Assembly (NCBI RefSeq): GCF_026041215.1
Contig: NZ_JAPEIQ010000046.1
Coordinates: forward strand, 1-64,000
Length of the DNA: 64,000 nucleotides
Reading direction: 5' to 3'
Origin: Hoyosella sp. YIM 151337
Lineage (GTDB): Bacteria; Actinomycetota; Actinomycetes; Mycobacteriales; Mycobacteriaceae
Part shown: piece by piece, positions 47,333-57,069 of the stretch
How positions within the stretch are numbered: the first letter of the stretch is position 1
Layout of the letters: each line of letters starts with the position of its first letter
Made by a program: the position numbers and the translations under genes
Notes under the pieces: model-generated
Database searches by the model: none
Seen by the model: the letters and a program-made list of their open reading frames with translations, nothing else
Told to the model about the DNA's origin: nothing

Positions 47333-48547
47333 GTGACAACCGAGACAGGATCCGCAATCGAGGTTAGAACGGCCACGGACGACGACTGGCCGCACATTGT
47401 GAAGCTGGACAGCTTTAGCTTCGGAACCCATATTGTGCCGCTGAAAGCCAGCATTACCCGCGAGCTCGCGCCCAACGCGCATGTACTTGTCGCAACCATA
47501 GGTGGGCAGGTTGTGGGCGTCACGATGCACTATGAGTTGCAAATCACGGTCCCGGGCGGCGCGCTCATCGACTTGCCTGGTATCTCCTGGGTATCGGTGG
47601 CGGCGACACACCGTCGCCGTGGCATCTTACGCACGATGCTCGCCGAACAGCACCGGCGCTTCACCGACGCCGGCGCACCTATGGCGGTTCTCACTGCATC
47701 TGAGGGCGGCATTTACGGTCGTTTCGGGTACGGCCCCATCACCACGGAGTTCACACACAAACTTGACCGTCGCTTCGCCGAGTTCCGGGACAGCGCGGTC
47801 GATCCAGGCGGAGTTCGCCTGCTGACCAAAGAGGAAGCTGAGCAGGCGGTGCCAGCCATCTACGACCGGTGGCGGCGGCAGCACGCGGGTGCGCTCGGCC
47901 GACCAGCGGCGTTCTGGCGCGGCGTTTTCGCTGATCCTGAGGAGGGACGGAATGGCGCGTCCGCCCTATTCTTCTTGCTGCACGACGACGGGTATGTGAG
48001 CTACCGCGTGCGGACCGGCGAAAGCATGTCAATCGAGGTCGCTGACTTCTTCGCGGTCACGCCTGGCGCATACATCGCTTTGTGGCGCACGCTGTGCGGC
48101 CTTGACTTGATGCAGACGATCACCGTTTCGGATGCCCCTGACGCGTTGCTGCCGTACTTGCTGAAGAACCCACGGTTGCCTCAGCTGACCGGCTCCTACG
48201 ACTTGCTGTGGGCGCGCATCCTCGATTTTGCGGGAGTGCTGCGCGCGCGGAGCTACGCCAGCGAGATCGACGTGGTCCTGGAAATCACCGATGATTTCCT
48301 CGGCCAGGGCGGCGTGTTCCGGCTGACGTCGGAAGGCAATGGCGCGAACGCGAAGTGTGAACGCGCCGACGAACTGCCCCGACTGCGAATCAGCGCGGGC
48401 GATCTTGCCAGCGTGTACTTCGGTGAGCACCGGGCACTGAGCCTCGCGCAGGCGGGGCGCATCTGGGTTCCAGAAACAGATCTGCTCGAACAATTCGACC
48501 GTGCGTTCGCGACCACCGCCGCACCGCGCGGCGGTATGTTCTTCTAG
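47333..48547 (+). CDS. Eis-like GNAT N-acetyltransferase
   Basis: A 404-residue protein with the Eis build: an N-terminal GNAT domain ([16 protein letters not shown], acetyl-CoA site), a second GNAT-like region and an SCP-type C-terminus ending G-G-M-F-F, whose free carboxylate serves as the catalytic base in Eis. Eis enzymes acetylate many amines, including aminoglycosides. GTG 47333 gives the mycobacterial length. It is divergent from the RNA methyltransferase, and its TAG overlaps the stop of the convergent MarR gene. Confidence 0.88.
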   Translation: MTTETGSAIEVRTATDDDWPHIVKLDSFSFGTHIVPLKASITRELAPNAHVLVATIGGQVVGVTMHYELQITVPGGALIDLPGISWVSVAATHRRRGILRTMLAEQHRRFTDAGAPMAVLTASEGGIYGRFGYGPITTEFTHKLDRRFAEFRDSAVDPGGVRLLTKEEAEQAVPAIYDRWRRQHAGALGRPAAFWRGVFADPEEGRNGASALFFLLHDDGYVSYRVRTGESMSIEVADFFAVTPGAYIALWRTLCGLDLMQTITVSDAPDALLPYLLKNPRLPQLTGSYDLLWARILDFAGVLRARSYASEIDVVLEITDDFLGQGGVFRLTSEGNGANAKCERADELPRLRISAGDLASVYFGEHRALSLAQAGRIWVPETDLLEQFDRAFATTAAPRGGMFF

Positions 48548-49023
48548 TCGCAGGTCTTCATGAGTTCCGTCATCGTGTCGACCGCTTCTCGCAGCGAGGT
48601 GAGTTCCGCGCTGCGAAGATTGCGGAGCTGCGCGGCTAGCCACGCCTCTCGCGCGTCCTTCTCGTTCTGCACCAGCGCTTTGCCCGCTTCCGACAGCGAC
48701 ACGATGATCTGGCGCCCATCCGACGGATGGGGCATGCGGTCGACGAGCCCGACGTCCGCAAGTGAACCGATAACTCGGGTCATCGAAGGCGGCTGTACGC
48801 GTTCACGCGCCGCGAGTGCACCCGGTGTCATTGGGCCTTCACTGAACAGCGTCGAGAGCGCGGAGAGCTGCGTTAAGGACACCGCGGAGTGCTGCCGGTG
48901 CCCGCGGAGCTGCCTGGCCAGCCGCACGACAGCTAACGCGAGGTCACTCGCCAATTGTTTCTCGTCGTGACTCACGAATAGAGACAATACGGGAGTTTCG
49001 TGCGGCAGGTTCACGGTTTGCAA
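48544..49023 (-). CDS. MarR-family transcriptional regulator (Rv0880-like)
   Basis: A winged-helix regulator of up to 159 residues. The core matches recalled Rv0880: [32 protein letters not shown] and D-G-R-Q-I-I-V-S. The start is uncertain: TTG 49023 has GGAAAG 6 nt upstream, while GTG 48975 gives the usual 143-residue length but no Shine-Dalgarno. The stop overlaps that of the convergent eis-like gene. Confidence 0.9.
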   Translation of the reverse strand: MQTVNLPHETPVLSLFVSHDEKQLASDLALAVVRLARQLRGHRQHSAVSLTQLSALSTLFSEGPMTPGALAARERVQPPSMTRVIGSLADVGLVDRMPHPSDGRQIIVSLSEAGKALVQNEKDAREAWLAAQLRNLRSAELTSLREAVDTMTELMKTCD

Positions 49024-49155
49024 CGCATACTTTCCGGCAGTACATAGTGTTATTCAGCGGTGTGTTGTTCATCTGGGCTCGCCTCGTTCGCCGGGGACGC
49101 GCAATATGTGAGGTGCGCTGTAGGGCCAGAGAATCCGACACGATAGGTTTGCGGT

Positions 49156-49401
49156 GTGGGAACGCATCCTGAACCACCTCCGCTTCCGGCACGACTGTCG
49201 GATCCCCGGCCTGTGATCGCGGTGGGGACACTCGGATGGACGGTAGCGACGATCATCGTCCTCGCGTCAGGTGAGCGGTACGCCGACTACCTTTGGATTT
49301 GTGTTGCAGGGCTCGGGGTTGCCGCGTTCGGCGGTCTGATTTTCCTGCTGCAGCGCCACGCGATGCGCCGGGGTGACCGCTCCGCTCAGCGCGGACTGTG
49401 A
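49156..49401 (+). CDS. DUF2530 membrane protein
   Basis: An 81-residue protein: a Pro-rich N-terminus (E-P-P-P-L-P-A-R-L) and two hydrophobic helices (about residues 22-38 and 45-64), ending in a basic tail. This is the DUF2530 layout of Mycobacteriales. Function unknown. GTG 49156. Its 3' end overlaps the convergent PAP2 gene by 16 nt. Confidence 0.75.
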   Translation: MGTHPEPPPLPARLSDPRPVIAVGTLGWTVATIIVLASGERYADYLWICVAGLGVAAFGGLIFLLQRHAMRRGDRSAQRGL

Positions 49402-49937
49402 CGTCGCGCTACCCGAAAGTCCGTTGGCTGCAATGCGTGCGCGAGCGCCATGCACGCGACCGCCCACACAGTTCCAATCAGCCAGCCGGCCAGGATGTCA
49501 GTGGGCCAATGAGCACCGAGGTACACCCGCGAGATACCGATCAGTGCGGAAGCCGCGACGAGCAGCGGCCAGAGCGCCCGGTTTCGAACCGCGATCGCGC
49601 CGACGCTCACCGCGAGGGCCGCACTCAGCATCGCGTGGCCTGACGGAAACGCGTATGTGGATAGCTCCACGAGCGTGAACGGGGCCGGCGGGCGCTCCCG
49701 CGCTGCTAGGAGCTTTAAACCGACCATCAGCATCCATGCGGTCACCATCGTCGCTATGGCCGCCGCAGCGTCCCACCGGCGTCCCGCCCGGATCGCGACA
49801 GAGGTCGCGCACACGGTCATGACAGCGATGGCAGGCACACTCCCCGCCATCGTTATCACGGTGAAGAACACCGTCAGCCAGGGCTCGCGACTATCTGCCA
49901 CCCACTGGAGGACGCTCGCGTCGAACTGGTTCGTCAT
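49386..49937 (-). CDS. PAP2-family phosphatase
   Basis: A 183-residue membrane phosphatase with about five helices. The three PAP2 motifs are visible: K-L-L-A-A-R-E-R-P, P-S-G-H and S-R-V-Y-L-G-A-H-W-P-T-D. It should dephosphorylate lipid phosphates such as undecaprenyl pyrophosphate or phosphatidic acid at the outer membrane face. Confidence 0.88.
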   Translation of the reverse strand: MTNQFDASVLQWVADSREPWLTVFFTVITMAGSVPAIAVMTVCATSVAIRAGRRWDAAAAIATMVTAWMLMVGLKLLAARERPPAPFTLVELSTYAFPSGHAMLSAALAVSVGAIAVRNRALWPLLVAASALIGISRVYLGAHWPTDILAGWLIGTVWAVACMALAHALQPTDFRVARRHSPR

Positions 49938-49955
49938 GAGACCGGCGGCCAGTAC

Positions 49956-50750
49956 TTAGTCACGCTGGCCCGGCACGTCCACCACCTCGACGACGCCATC
50001 GTCGAACGGATCGTACTGGGGTGAGCCCGCCCCACTCGGCAGCTCGGTGTCCGAATGCGCACCGCACCCGAAACCAGCGTGCACGACGTGCCCATCCGCT
50101 GAGTACTCGTTGCCGCATACGCCGAATGCAGCGCGCAAAGCCCCCTCAAGGGGCAGATAGAACCCACAGGTCGCGCACGGAGCTGGCGCGGCTGCAGCCA
50201 TGGGCGAGCGCGGCCCGAAGTCACCCTCACTCCAGCGCTCAGCGGCCGCGAGGCGTCCTTCACGGCTCATCAGTTGCTGGCGTCCGAGCCCAATCTCGCC
50301 TGCTGCCTCGTCGACCGCCGGATCACCGGTTTCCAGATAGCCCGGGACGAGGCGTTCATCGTCGTGTTTGGGCGGCAGCAGGTCACCGGGCATAAGGTCG
50401 CCGGACTGAACCCGGTCCTCCCATGGAATCCACGGCGGCGCGAGCAACGCGTCAGCACCAGGCAGCAGGGCGAGTTCGCTCACCGTAGCGCTGTCGGCAC
50501 CGGGGCATGCCGCGACGACGACATTCCATTCCCACCCCCGATAACCGGGCAAGCGCGCGGCGAACCGGTGCGACGCCGCCCATTCCCCTTCCGCAACGAC
50601 TCCACGATGCGCGCCTACGGCTGCATCGTCCGCGACAGCGCGGACTGCATTGCGGGCTAATTCGATAGCATCCGCAAGCAGAAACGGCACCTCACGTGAT
50701 TCACTGTTATCCGAACCCGCGGCAGGGCGCGAAACGACTGAAGCGTTCAC
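49956..50750 (-). CDS. DUF3027 protein (Rv0877-like)
   Basis: A 264-residue protein with the DUF3027 pattern: an N-terminal helical region, G-W-E-W-N-V-V-V-A, P-P-W-I-P-W-E-D-R and a C-terminal zinc-like C-A-T-C-G-F-Y-L with C-G and G-C-G-A-H-S. Its function is not known. GTG 50750 gives a normal N-terminus; TTG 50768 is an alternative. It is divergent from the glutamine cyclotransferase gene. Confidence 0.85.
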   Translation of the reverse strand: MNASVVSRPAAGSDNSESREVPFLLADAIELARNAVRAVADDAAVGAHRGVVAEGEWAASHRFAARLPGYRGWEWNVVVAACPGADSATVSELALLPGADALLAPPWIPWEDRVQSGDLMPGDLLPPKHDDERLVPGYLETGDPAVDEAAGEIGLGRQQLMSREGRLAAAERWSEGDFGPRSPMAAAAPAPCATCGFYLPLEGALRAAFGVCGNEYSADGHVVHAGFGCGAHSDTELPSGAGSPQYDPFDDGVVEVVDVPGQRD

Positions 50751-50822
50751 AGTGCCATCTTGCCTCAAAAGGCATGCAAATCTCGACTTCGCACACCGGA
50801 CTTCTCAGGCAGGCTAGGTCAC

Positions 50823-51650
50823 ATGACAGCGCGAACATGCACCAAATCACACTTGCTGGTCGTTATTGGCATCCTTGCGGGTGCTAGCACCCTCACGGCC
50901 TGCGATGATGATCTTAGCGCGCTGAACAGCACCGATGGTTCCGGCGATGCCGTCGAGTTGCTCCGCCCCGAGGTGCTGGCAGTTCACCCCCACGACGTGC
51001 AAGCCTTCACTCAGGGGCTGGAGTTCGCTGGGACAGTTCTTTACGAATCGACGGGACGCGTCGGCAGCTCGTGGATCGCCGCGCGCGACTTCCGCACGGG
51101 CACGGAACTGGCCCGCGCCGATTTAACGCTCCCCTATTTCGGAGAAGGACTGACCGTCACCGATGAGCGCGTGTGGCAGATCACCTGGCAAGACGGGATC
51201 GCGTTTGAGCGGGATCCGGCGACACTCGAGGAACTTTCGACCGTTAAGTACGACGGTGAAGGGTGGGGGCTGTGTTCTTACCCCGACCAGCTCGTGATGA
51301 GTGACGGCTCTGACACACTCACTTTCCGCGATCCGAGTTCCTTCGAGACGCTGGGGACTCTCGACGTCACGCTGCGCGGAAACCCGCTCGCGAATCTCAA
51401 CGAACTCGAGTGCACGGATGATGGTGTCTACGCGAACGTTTTTCAGACCGACTGGATCGTTCGCATCAGCCTTGAGACGGGGCGGGTGGAAGCTGTCGTG
51501 GACGCGGCCGGACTGTTGAGCGCGGACGAACGCGCAGGGACTGACGTACTCAACGGCATCGCCGCGATTCCGGATACCGATCGCTTCCTGCTGACCGGAA
51601 AATTGTGGCCCTCGCTGTTCGAGGTCCGTTTTGTACCAGCGACGGAGTGA
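50823..51650 (+). CDS. Glutaminyl-peptide cyclotransferase, lipoprotein
   Basis: A 275-residue protein of the glutamine cyclotransferase (PF05096) beta-propeller type, which converts N-terminal Gln to pyroglutamate. It has a lipoprotein signal (S-T-L-T-A-C, Cys 27), F-T-Q-G-L-E-F, Y-E-S-T-G and L-N-E-L-E, as expected. It should act on exported proteins. ATG 50823 follows GGCAGGCT. The reading from 50760 would add 21 residues before the signal peptide. Confidence 0.87.
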   Translation: MTARTCTKSHLLVVIGILAGASTLTACDDDLSALNSTDGSGDAVELLRPEVLAVHPHDVQAFTQGLEFAGTVLYESTGRVGSSWIAARDFRTGTELARADLTLPYFGEGLTVTDERVWQITWQDGIAFERDPATLEELSTVKYDGEGWGLCSYPDQLVMSDGSDTLTFRDPSSFETLGTLDVTLRGNPLANLNELECTDDGVYANVFQTDWIVRISLETGRVEAVVDAAGLLSADERAGTDVLNGIAAIPDTDRFLLTGKLWPSLFEVRFVPATE

Positions 51651-51680
51651 CCGGTACCCCTACACACTTCCCGAGGGGTA

Positions 51681-51695
51681 TGTCCAAATTGGACA
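51681..51695. promoter_or_regulatory. Perfect 15-bp palindrome TGTCCAA-A-TTGGACA
   Basis: Arms of 7 bp around a central A, 183 bp before the MFS transporter start and 31 bp after the cyclotransferase stop. It looks like a regulator site for the MFS gene. Just before it, TACCCC...GGGGTA (51656-51680) could be a weak terminator stem. Confidence 0.45.
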
Positions 51696-51877
51696 ATTCT
51701 CAGCACAGATTTGGCAATTTGCACCTGCCGTCCAAACAGAGGTACCTACCCCCCGTAACCACAGGTGCTGATGTGGCGGCCGATCCACCCCGCGTCGTCA
51801 CGGCGCGTGACACGCGACATGCCGTGCGGGCGTGCCGGAAGTGGTCGCGACGGCACCTCGTGAGCCAGAATTAGGCG

Positions 51878-53668
51878 GTGACCGATTCGCAGCCGCCACC
51901 TACCCCGCATAGCGGCAGGCGACGCGGGTACGGAGACGGGATGAGCACGCACCCCGGCAGTGACAATTATCCACCGCCAGCACATGGAGCGCGGTCGCAT
52001 CTGCCGCCACTCGATCCCTTGCCGCAGCACGACACCTCACGTCCACGCGCAGCGTCGCGTGGGCCTGAAGCGCCGCGGCTGCCCCGCAAGATCACGGTGA
52101 CGCGCGTGGCAGCGATGCGCAGCCGCCAGCTGACGAAGCAGGGCATTGACACGTTTCGCCGTGCCGCGACAGCCGATGGTGCAGACAAGTCGGGGCTCAC
52201 GGCGCTGACGTACGCGACAATCGCGAATTTCGCGACGGATGCGGCGCTGGCAGTCGCGCTGGCGAACACCTTGTTTTTCTCGGCGACCACTGCTGAGAGT
52301 CGCGGTGCCGTCGCGCTGTATCTGTTGATCACGCTCGCTCCGTTCGCCGTGATCGCTCCGCTGATCGGACCCGCGCTCGACCGGTTGCAGCGTGGCCGGC
52401 GGCTGGCGCTCAGCGCCTCATTCCTGGGCAGAACCGTGCTGGTTCTCGTGCTGCTGTTCAACTTCGACAGCGCCACCGGGAGCTTTGATCCGTGGGTGTT
52501 GTATCCCGCAGCACTCGGCATGCTGGTGCTGAGTAAGACTTTCGGCGTGCTCAAAGCCGCCGTCACACCGCGCGTGCTGCCGCCCAGCATCGATCTGGTG
52601 CGCACAAACTCCCGGCTGACGGTCTTCGGCCTCGTCGTGGGCACCATCGCAATCGGTGCGATTGCGAGCGTTACCGAGGCCACGGTGAACAGGCTGTTCG
52701 ACCTCTCCGGCGCGATGTTCTTGCTCATTCTGATAACGCTGGCTGGGGCTTTCCTCAGTATGCGGATTCCCTCCTGGGTGGAAGTCACTGAGGGCGAGGT
52801 GCCTGCCACGCTGACGTACCACGGTGACGGCCGAGATAAAGACCCGTCACGGCGGCCGACGGCTGCACTGCGTGGCGCGCGCCGTCAGCCCCTCGGCCGG
52901 GCGGTGCTGACTGGCCTCTCAGGCAACTGCACGATCAGGGTGCTCACCGGTTTTCTGACCCTGTACATTGCGTTCGTTGCGAAATCGCGCACCGAACACG
53001 AGCCCCTCATGCAGGTAGCAATGCTCGGCCTGGTGGGTGCGGCGGCGGCAATCGGCAACTTCGGCGGCAACGCGACCGGTGCACGGCTGAGGCTGGGCCG
53101 CCCGGCAGTCATCGTCATACGGTGCGTTTGTGCTGTGACCGCGGCAGCGATATTCGCGGCGCTCACCGATAGTCTCGCAACCGCCGCTTTCGCTGCGTTT
53201 GCCGCTGCCGCTGCGAGTGCACTCGCAAAGGTTTCGCTAGACGCATCTCTGCAAAACGACGTGCCTGACCGCTCGCGTGCCTCCGCATTCGGACGCTCAG
53301 AGACAGCGCTGCAACTGAGTTGGGTATTCGGCGGCGCACTCGGGATCTTGCTGCCCACCGAGTACTGGATCGGCTTCACGGTGATCAGCGTGCTCCTCGT
53401 CATCGGCCTTACCCAGACGATCTTGACGTATCGGGGCCACTCTCTGCTTCCCGGGCTTGGCGGCCGCCGTCCGGACCGAACCGCGACGGAGGGCGAACCG
53501 GAAGATGTGCCGGTCACCGGTTTTACCGCGCCGCGCGCGACAACACCTGGCGGTGGCGCGACGGGGAGCGGCCACCACGTATCCTCCGAATCAGCGGATT
53601 CAGAGCCGCTCTTCGGCGCGGTATCCGCACCCCGGCCGCCCGGTGACCGACCCATCGAGGAGAAATAG
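51878..53668 (+). CDS. MFS transporter (Rv0876c-like)
   Basis: A 596-residue membrane protein with 10-12 helices, a long Pro/His/Arg-rich cytosolic N-terminus (about residues 1-100) and a Pro/Gly-rich C-terminal tail (from about 510). The MFS loop G-P-A-L-D-R-L-Q-R-G-R-R is present. Rv0876c homologues have this build; the substrate is unknown. GTG 51878 is used; an ATG at 51941 is possible. The DUF2771 gene follows 6 nt after the stop. Confidence 0.88.
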   Translation: MTDSQPPPTPHSGRRRGYGDGMSTHPGSDNYPPPAHGARSHLPPLDPLPQHDTSRPRAASRGPEAPRLPRKITVTRVAAMRSRQLTKQGIDTFRRAATADGADKSGLTALTYATIANFATDAALAVALANTLFFSATTAESRGAVALYLLITLAPFAVIAPLIGPALDRLQRGRRLALSASFLGRTVLVLVLLFNFDSATGSFDPWVLYPAALGMLVLSKTFGVLKAAVTPRVLPPSIDLVRTNSRLTVFGLVVGTIAIGAIASVTEATVNRLFDLSGAMFLLILITLAGAFLSMRIPSWVEVTEGEVPATLTYHGDGRDKDPSRRPTAALRGARRQPLGRAVLTGLSGNCTIRVLTGFLTLYIAFVAKSRTEHEPLMQVAMLGLVGAAAAIGNFGGNATGARLRLGRPAVIVIRCVCAVTAAAIFAALTDSLATAAFAAFAAAAASALAKVSLDASLQNDVPDRSRASAFGRSETALQLSWVFGGALGILLPTEYWIGFTVISVLLVIGLTQTILTYRGHSLLPGLGGRRPDRTATEGEPEDVPVTGFTAPRATTPGGGATGSGHHVSSESADSEPLFGAVSAPRPPGDRPIEEK

Positions 53669-53674
53669 CTGCAC

Positions 53675-54274
53675 ATGCCCGTATCCCGCAAGTTCCTCGC
53701 CATCGCCACGGCTGTCGCTATCGTGTCGGTTCTCGGCATCGTTGGGGTGTACGCCGTGCATGTGGCTCTCCGCGGTGACGAACCGCACCGGCCACACCTC
53801 ACCGTCTATTCGGCTGGTAACACGGTGGAGGCGGACGCGTACCAGTACTGTGATCTCTCCAAGCTTTCGGAGGTCACCGAGCGCTGGGCGGATCGGCAGC
53901 CTCTGACGCCGGAGCAGGAAATTGAAGCAAGCCTCGAGTTCGCGGGAACGTGTGATCCGGAAGGCGAACCGGCGCTAGTCAACATTCGGCAGGGCGGCAC
54001 TGTGCAGATCTCGCTGCCAGGCGAAATCGCCGGCGCGCCGTGGAGCCTGCTCGCGATTTATGAGGACGAAGCGGGGTCGATGGCTGATGTCATCGACGAT
54101 ATGCACCGTCCCAGTGAGCGCCGCTCAGTGTCGCTGCCTGCATTCACCGACGACGGGCTCGCACTGCGGATCGTGGAGATCAAGCTGCCGATGGGAATCG
54201 TCGACGCCGCGACGGGTGAGCAGGCGATCGTGTCGCATGCCACGTGGGCAGTACACACCCAAATCTCGGGCTGA
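53675..54274 (+). CDS. DUF2771 exported or membrane-anchored protein (Rv0875c-like)
   Basis: A 199-residue protein with one N-terminal helix (about residues 8-30) and an extracytoplasmic domain containing Y-Q-Y-C-D and F-A-G-T-C-D, two Cys that could pair. It fits DUF2771, found after the MFS gene in Mycobacteriales. GAGGAG at 53657-53664 overlaps the end of the MFS gene, so the two are co-translated. Confidence 0.85.
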   Translation: MPVSRKFLAIATAVAIVSVLGIVGVYAVHVALRGDEPHRPHLTVYSAGNTVEADAYQYCDLSKLSEVTERWADRQPLTPEQEIEASLEFAGTCDPEGEPALVNIRQGGTVQISLPGEIAGAPWSLLAIYEDEAGSMADVIDDMHRPSERRSVSLPAFTDDGLALRIVEIKLPMGIVDAATGEQAIVSHATWAVHTQISG

Positions 54275-54287
54275 CAACTCGCTGTGC

Positions 54288-54331
54288 GCGAACAGGCCCG
54301 GTGCGCTTCTTCGCGCACCGGGCCTGTTCGC
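54288..54331. terminator. Very strong bidirectional hairpin
   Basis: Perfect 19-bp arms (54288-54306 and 54313-54331) around a TTCTTC loop, between the convergent DUF2771 and cold-shock genes, whose stops lie 14 and 19 nt away. Confidence 0.9.
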
Positions 54332-54349
54332 AGGTGTTGGGTCTAGAGA

Positions 54350-54757
54350 CTAGGCGTCTAGCTCCCGTGCAACAGCGCGAATCACCTCGGCGAGGCGCTG
54401 CGCCTGTTTCCGTTCGGGGTAGCGCCCCTTTTCGAGCGTGGGCTGCACCGAGGCTTCGAGGAGCTTGATCATGTCCTCGACCATGCTGTGCAACTCGTCT
54501 GGTGAGCGCCGCTTCGCGGCGGTTTCCTTGCGCGCACTCTGCCGAACGGACGGCAGCGGATCAAGCACCTTCACACTCAGTGCCTGAGGTCCGCGGCGGC
54601 CAACAGCCATGCCGAATTCGACGCGCTGGCCAGGCTTCAGCGCCTCTACACCAGACGGCAGCGCCGCGGACCGCACATGCACGTCCTCGCCATCATCCTG
54701 GGAAAGGAAACCGAACCCCTTTTCCGCGTCGTACCACTTGACCTTGCCGGTAGGCAC
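54350..54757 (-). CDS. cspB: Cold-shock-domain protein with helical C-terminal extension (CspB-like)
   Basis: A 135-residue protein: cold-shock domain at 1-66 ([15 protein letters not shown], with RNP-type V-H-V-R-S), then a linker and a C-terminal helical domain ending [11 protein letters not shown]. The length equals that of recalled mycobacterial Rv0871. GTG 54757 is preferred over longer readings to 54793. It should bind single-stranded RNA/DNA. Confidence 0.9.
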   Translation of the reverse strand: MPTGKVKWYDAEKGFGFLSQDDGEDVHVRSAALPSGVEALKPGQRVEFGMAVGRRGPQALSVKVLDPLPSVRQSARKETAAKRRSPDELHSMVEDMIKLLEASVQPTLEKGRYPERKQAQRLAEVIRAVARELDA

Positions 54758-54885
54758 CCTCGTCACCCGCTCATCACTAGCTACTGAACACACGTTTCAC
54801 GCACGGGTATGCATGAACGAACGCACCCTGCGCACTGCAGGATGCGTCTGAGATCATCCTAGCGCCTCCGCTGCCACAGTCGCAT

Positions 54886-55182
54886 ATGTGCAAATCAGCG
54901 CGGAGCGGTACCGTAGTTCGCGTGGCACACGAATCCGCGGGCCTGCAGGCGCGCCCAGCACGGCGCCAGGAGCCCTCTTCTCGCGCAGAAACGATCGCGC
55001 TTGCGGTCGGGATGACGTTGTTCATCGTTGGTGTGATTGCTCTCGTAGCAATATTCGTTATTCACGCGCTCGGCGGAGGTCCGATCACCGCGCTGTATGT
55101 TGTAAGCCTGCTGTGTCCCCTGGGGCTTACCGTTGCGGTCTTCACCACGATCGCAAACGGCAGCCGACGGCGGAGGCGGTAG
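54886..55182 (+). CDS. Small two-helix membrane protein
   Basis: A 98-residue protein (86 if GTG 54922 is the start) with two hydrophobic helices (about residues 38-60 and 68-88), a short Gly-rich loop (H-A-L-G-G-G-P) and a basic R-R-R-R end. Function not recognised. Its TAG overlaps the yccF GTG by one base, so they are translated together. Confidence 0.65.
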   Translation: MCKSARSGTVVRVAHESAGLQARPARRQEPSSRAETIALAVGMTLFIVGVIALVAIFVIHALGGGPITALYVVSLLCPLGLTVAVFTTIANGSRRRRR

Positions 55183-55628
55183 TGCTCCGCATCCTGCTGA
55201 ACATCATCTGGCTGATGTTTGGTGGTATCTGGCTCGCGCTGGGCTACATTGCCGCCGGCATCATCTGCTTTCTGCTGTTCTTCCTTGTCATCACGATTCC
55301 GTTTGGCATTGCGTCGTTCCGGATCGCGATCTACGCGTTGTGGCCCTTCGGCAGCCGGGTCATCAACAAACCGACCTCGGGAGTGCCGAGTTTGGTCGGT
55401 AACGTGATTTGGCTACTCGTCGCCGGCATCTGGCTCGCCATCGGGCATGTCGTCACCGCGTTCCTGCAAGCGATCACGATCATCGGGATCCCGCTTGCCA
55501 TCGGCAACCTCAAGATGATTCCGATTTCCCTGATGCCGCTGGGCAAACAGATCGTTCCTTCTCACCAGCCGAGTTTTCCGAACCCGGCTTCAGGTCCGCC
55601 GCACGGCTACAGTCAGTACCCGCGGTAG
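55182..55628 (+). CDS. yccF: YccF-domain membrane protein (Rv0870c-like)
   Basis: A 148-residue protein with the repeated YccF unit: N-I-I-W-L-M-F-G-G-I-W-L-A-L-G and N-V-I-W-L-L-V-A-G-I-W-L-A-I-G, each followed by P-F-G-I-A or G-I-P-L-A, plus a short polar tail (P-x-x-P-x-G). YccF proteins are uncharacterised inner-membrane proteins. The GTG at 55182 has GGAGG upstream. Confidence 0.88.
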   Translation: MLRILLNIIWLMFGGIWLALGYIAAGIICFLLFFLVITIPFGIASFRIAIYALWPFGSRVINKPTSGVPSLVGNVIWLLVAGIWLAIGHVVTAFLQAITIIGIPLAIGNLKMIPISLMPLGKQIVPSHQPSFPNPASGPPHGYSQYPR

Positions 55629-55671
55629 CCCAGCCTGCAACTTCTGCGAGATAGCGGTACCCTGAGTTGTT

Positions 55672-56787
55672 ATGTCAACGGTCGGGCTGGGAATGCCTTC
55701 GGTCGCCAAGGGCCTGCGCACTCAAGCAGGCCCTGCTGTGTCGGAAACCGCCCCCGCAGCACCCACTAGCGGACCCCTCGTCGACACCTACGGCCGGGTG
55801 GCGCGGGACCTGCGCGTCTCCCTGACGGACCGCTGCAACCTGCGCTGCACCTACTGCATGCCCGCTGAAGGCCTGGACTGGATGCCGTCATCCGCTGTCT
55901 TGACGACCAGCGAGTTGCAGCGGCTGATCAGGATCGCGGTCACCCTGCTCGGTGTGCGTGAGATCCGGTTCACGGGTGGTGAACCGCTGCTGTACGCGCG
56001 GATCACCGAGTTAGTCGCGGCGACCGCGGCGCTCGAGCCGCGTCCGGAAATCTCCCTCACGACGAACGCACTCGGTTTGCAGCGAAAAGCGGCCGCGCTG
56101 AAGGCTGCCGGGCTCGACCGCGTGAACGTGTCACTCGACACTGTGAACGCGCGGAACTTCCATACTTTGACCCGGCGGGACCGGCTCGCTGACGTGCTCC
56201 AGGGACTCGCGGCAGCGTCGGAGGCGGGGCTGACTCCCGTCAAAGTGAATGCGGTTTTGCAGCCCGGGATCAACGATCTGGACGCACCGGAGCTTTTGCA
56301 GTTCTGCCTCGATCATGGCTACGAGCTGCGCTTCATCGAGCAAATGCCCCTCGATGCGGAGCACGGGTGGCGGCGCGACCGCTTTGTGACGGCGGAGCAG
56401 ATTCTTGCGTCCCTGGCGCGCAAATTCACTCTGACTCCACATAGCGAGCACCGCGGCTCCGCGCCCGCAGAGCGGTTCTGGGTCGACGGCGGGCCAGCCA
56501 CGGTCGGCATCATCGCGTCCGTGACACGGCCCTTCTGCGGCGACTGTGACCGTACCCGGCTCACAGCGGACGGCCAGATCCGCAGCTGCTTGTTTTCACA
56601 CGGCGAGACCGATTTACGGGCCCTGCTCCGTGGTGACAGCTGCGACCAGGTTGCCGACGGGGCCGAGGGCGACGCTGTGCTGGCGCAGGCCTGGCGAGCT
56701 GCCATGTGGCGCAAGCTACCGGGCCATGGAATCAATGATCCTGGTTTCCTCCAGCCTCATCGGTCGATGAGTGCGATTGGCGGTTGA
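55672..56787 (+). CDS. moaA: GTP 3',8-cyclase MoaA
   Basis: A 371-residue radical-SAM enzyme that starts molybdopterin synthesis from GTP. The SAM cluster C-N-L-R-C-T-Y-C spans Cys 55, 59 and 62, the second cluster uses F-C-G-D-C-D-R-T-R-L-T-A-D-G and S-C-L-F, and the chain ends in the catalytic G-G. It is followed directly by moaD, matching moaA2-moaD2 of M. tuberculosis. ATG 55672 is used. Confidence 0.95.
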   Translation: MSTVGLGMPSVAKGLRTQAGPAVSETAPAAPTSGPLVDTYGRVARDLRVSLTDRCNLRCTYCMPAEGLDWMPSSAVLTTSELQRLIRIAVTLLGVREIRFTGGEPLLYARITELVAATAALEPRPEISLTTNALGLQRKAAALKAAGLDRVNVSLDTVNARNFHTLTRRDRLADVLQGLAAASEAGLTPVKVNAVLQPGINDLDAPELLQFCLDHGYELRFIEQMPLDAEHGWRRDRFVTAEQILASLARKFTLTPHSEHRGSAPAERFWVDGGPATVGIIASVTRPFCGDCDRTRLTADGQIRSCLFSHGETDLRALLRGDSCDQVADGAEGDAVLAQAWRAAMWRKLPGHGINDPGFLQPHRSMSAIGG

Positions 56788-56789
56788 GA

Positions 56790-57038
56790 GTGACGATCAC
56801 GATACGGTATTTCGCTGCGGCGAGCCGCGCGGCTGGCGCGGACGAAGAAGTGCGCGCCGTGACGCCGGGCACAACGTTGTCTGATCTTATTAACGCACTT
56901 TCTGACCGAAATGCGGAATTAGCGCGAGTTCTCAATAAATGTCAATTTCTCGTGAACGAACAAGCGGCTTCAGACACAACTATGCCGTTGAGTGACGGCG
57001 CTCTCGTGGATGTCCTGCCCCCATTTGCAGGGGGTTAG
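56790..57038 (+). CDS. moaD: Molybdopterin synthase sulfur carrier MoaD
   Basis: An 82-residue beta-grasp protein ending P-P-F-A-G-G, the C-terminal GlyGly that is thiocarboxylated. It donates sulfur with MoaE to make molybdopterin. GTG 56790 is 3 nt after the moaA stop; a TTG at 56784 overlaps it. MoaE is encoded on the opposite strand at 62342-62821. Confidence 0.92.
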   Translation: MTITIRYFAAASRAAGADEEVRAVTPGTTLSDLINALSDRNAELARVLNKCQFLVNEQAASDTTMPLSDGALVDVLPPFAGG

Positions 57039-57069
57039 CTACCGGAAAACCCCAGATCTGTTCCATATC

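Noticed and set aside
54888-55181. Long upstream reading of the yccF frame
   Set aside because: It overlaps a better two-helix membrane gene; yccF starts at GTG 55182 with GGAGG.
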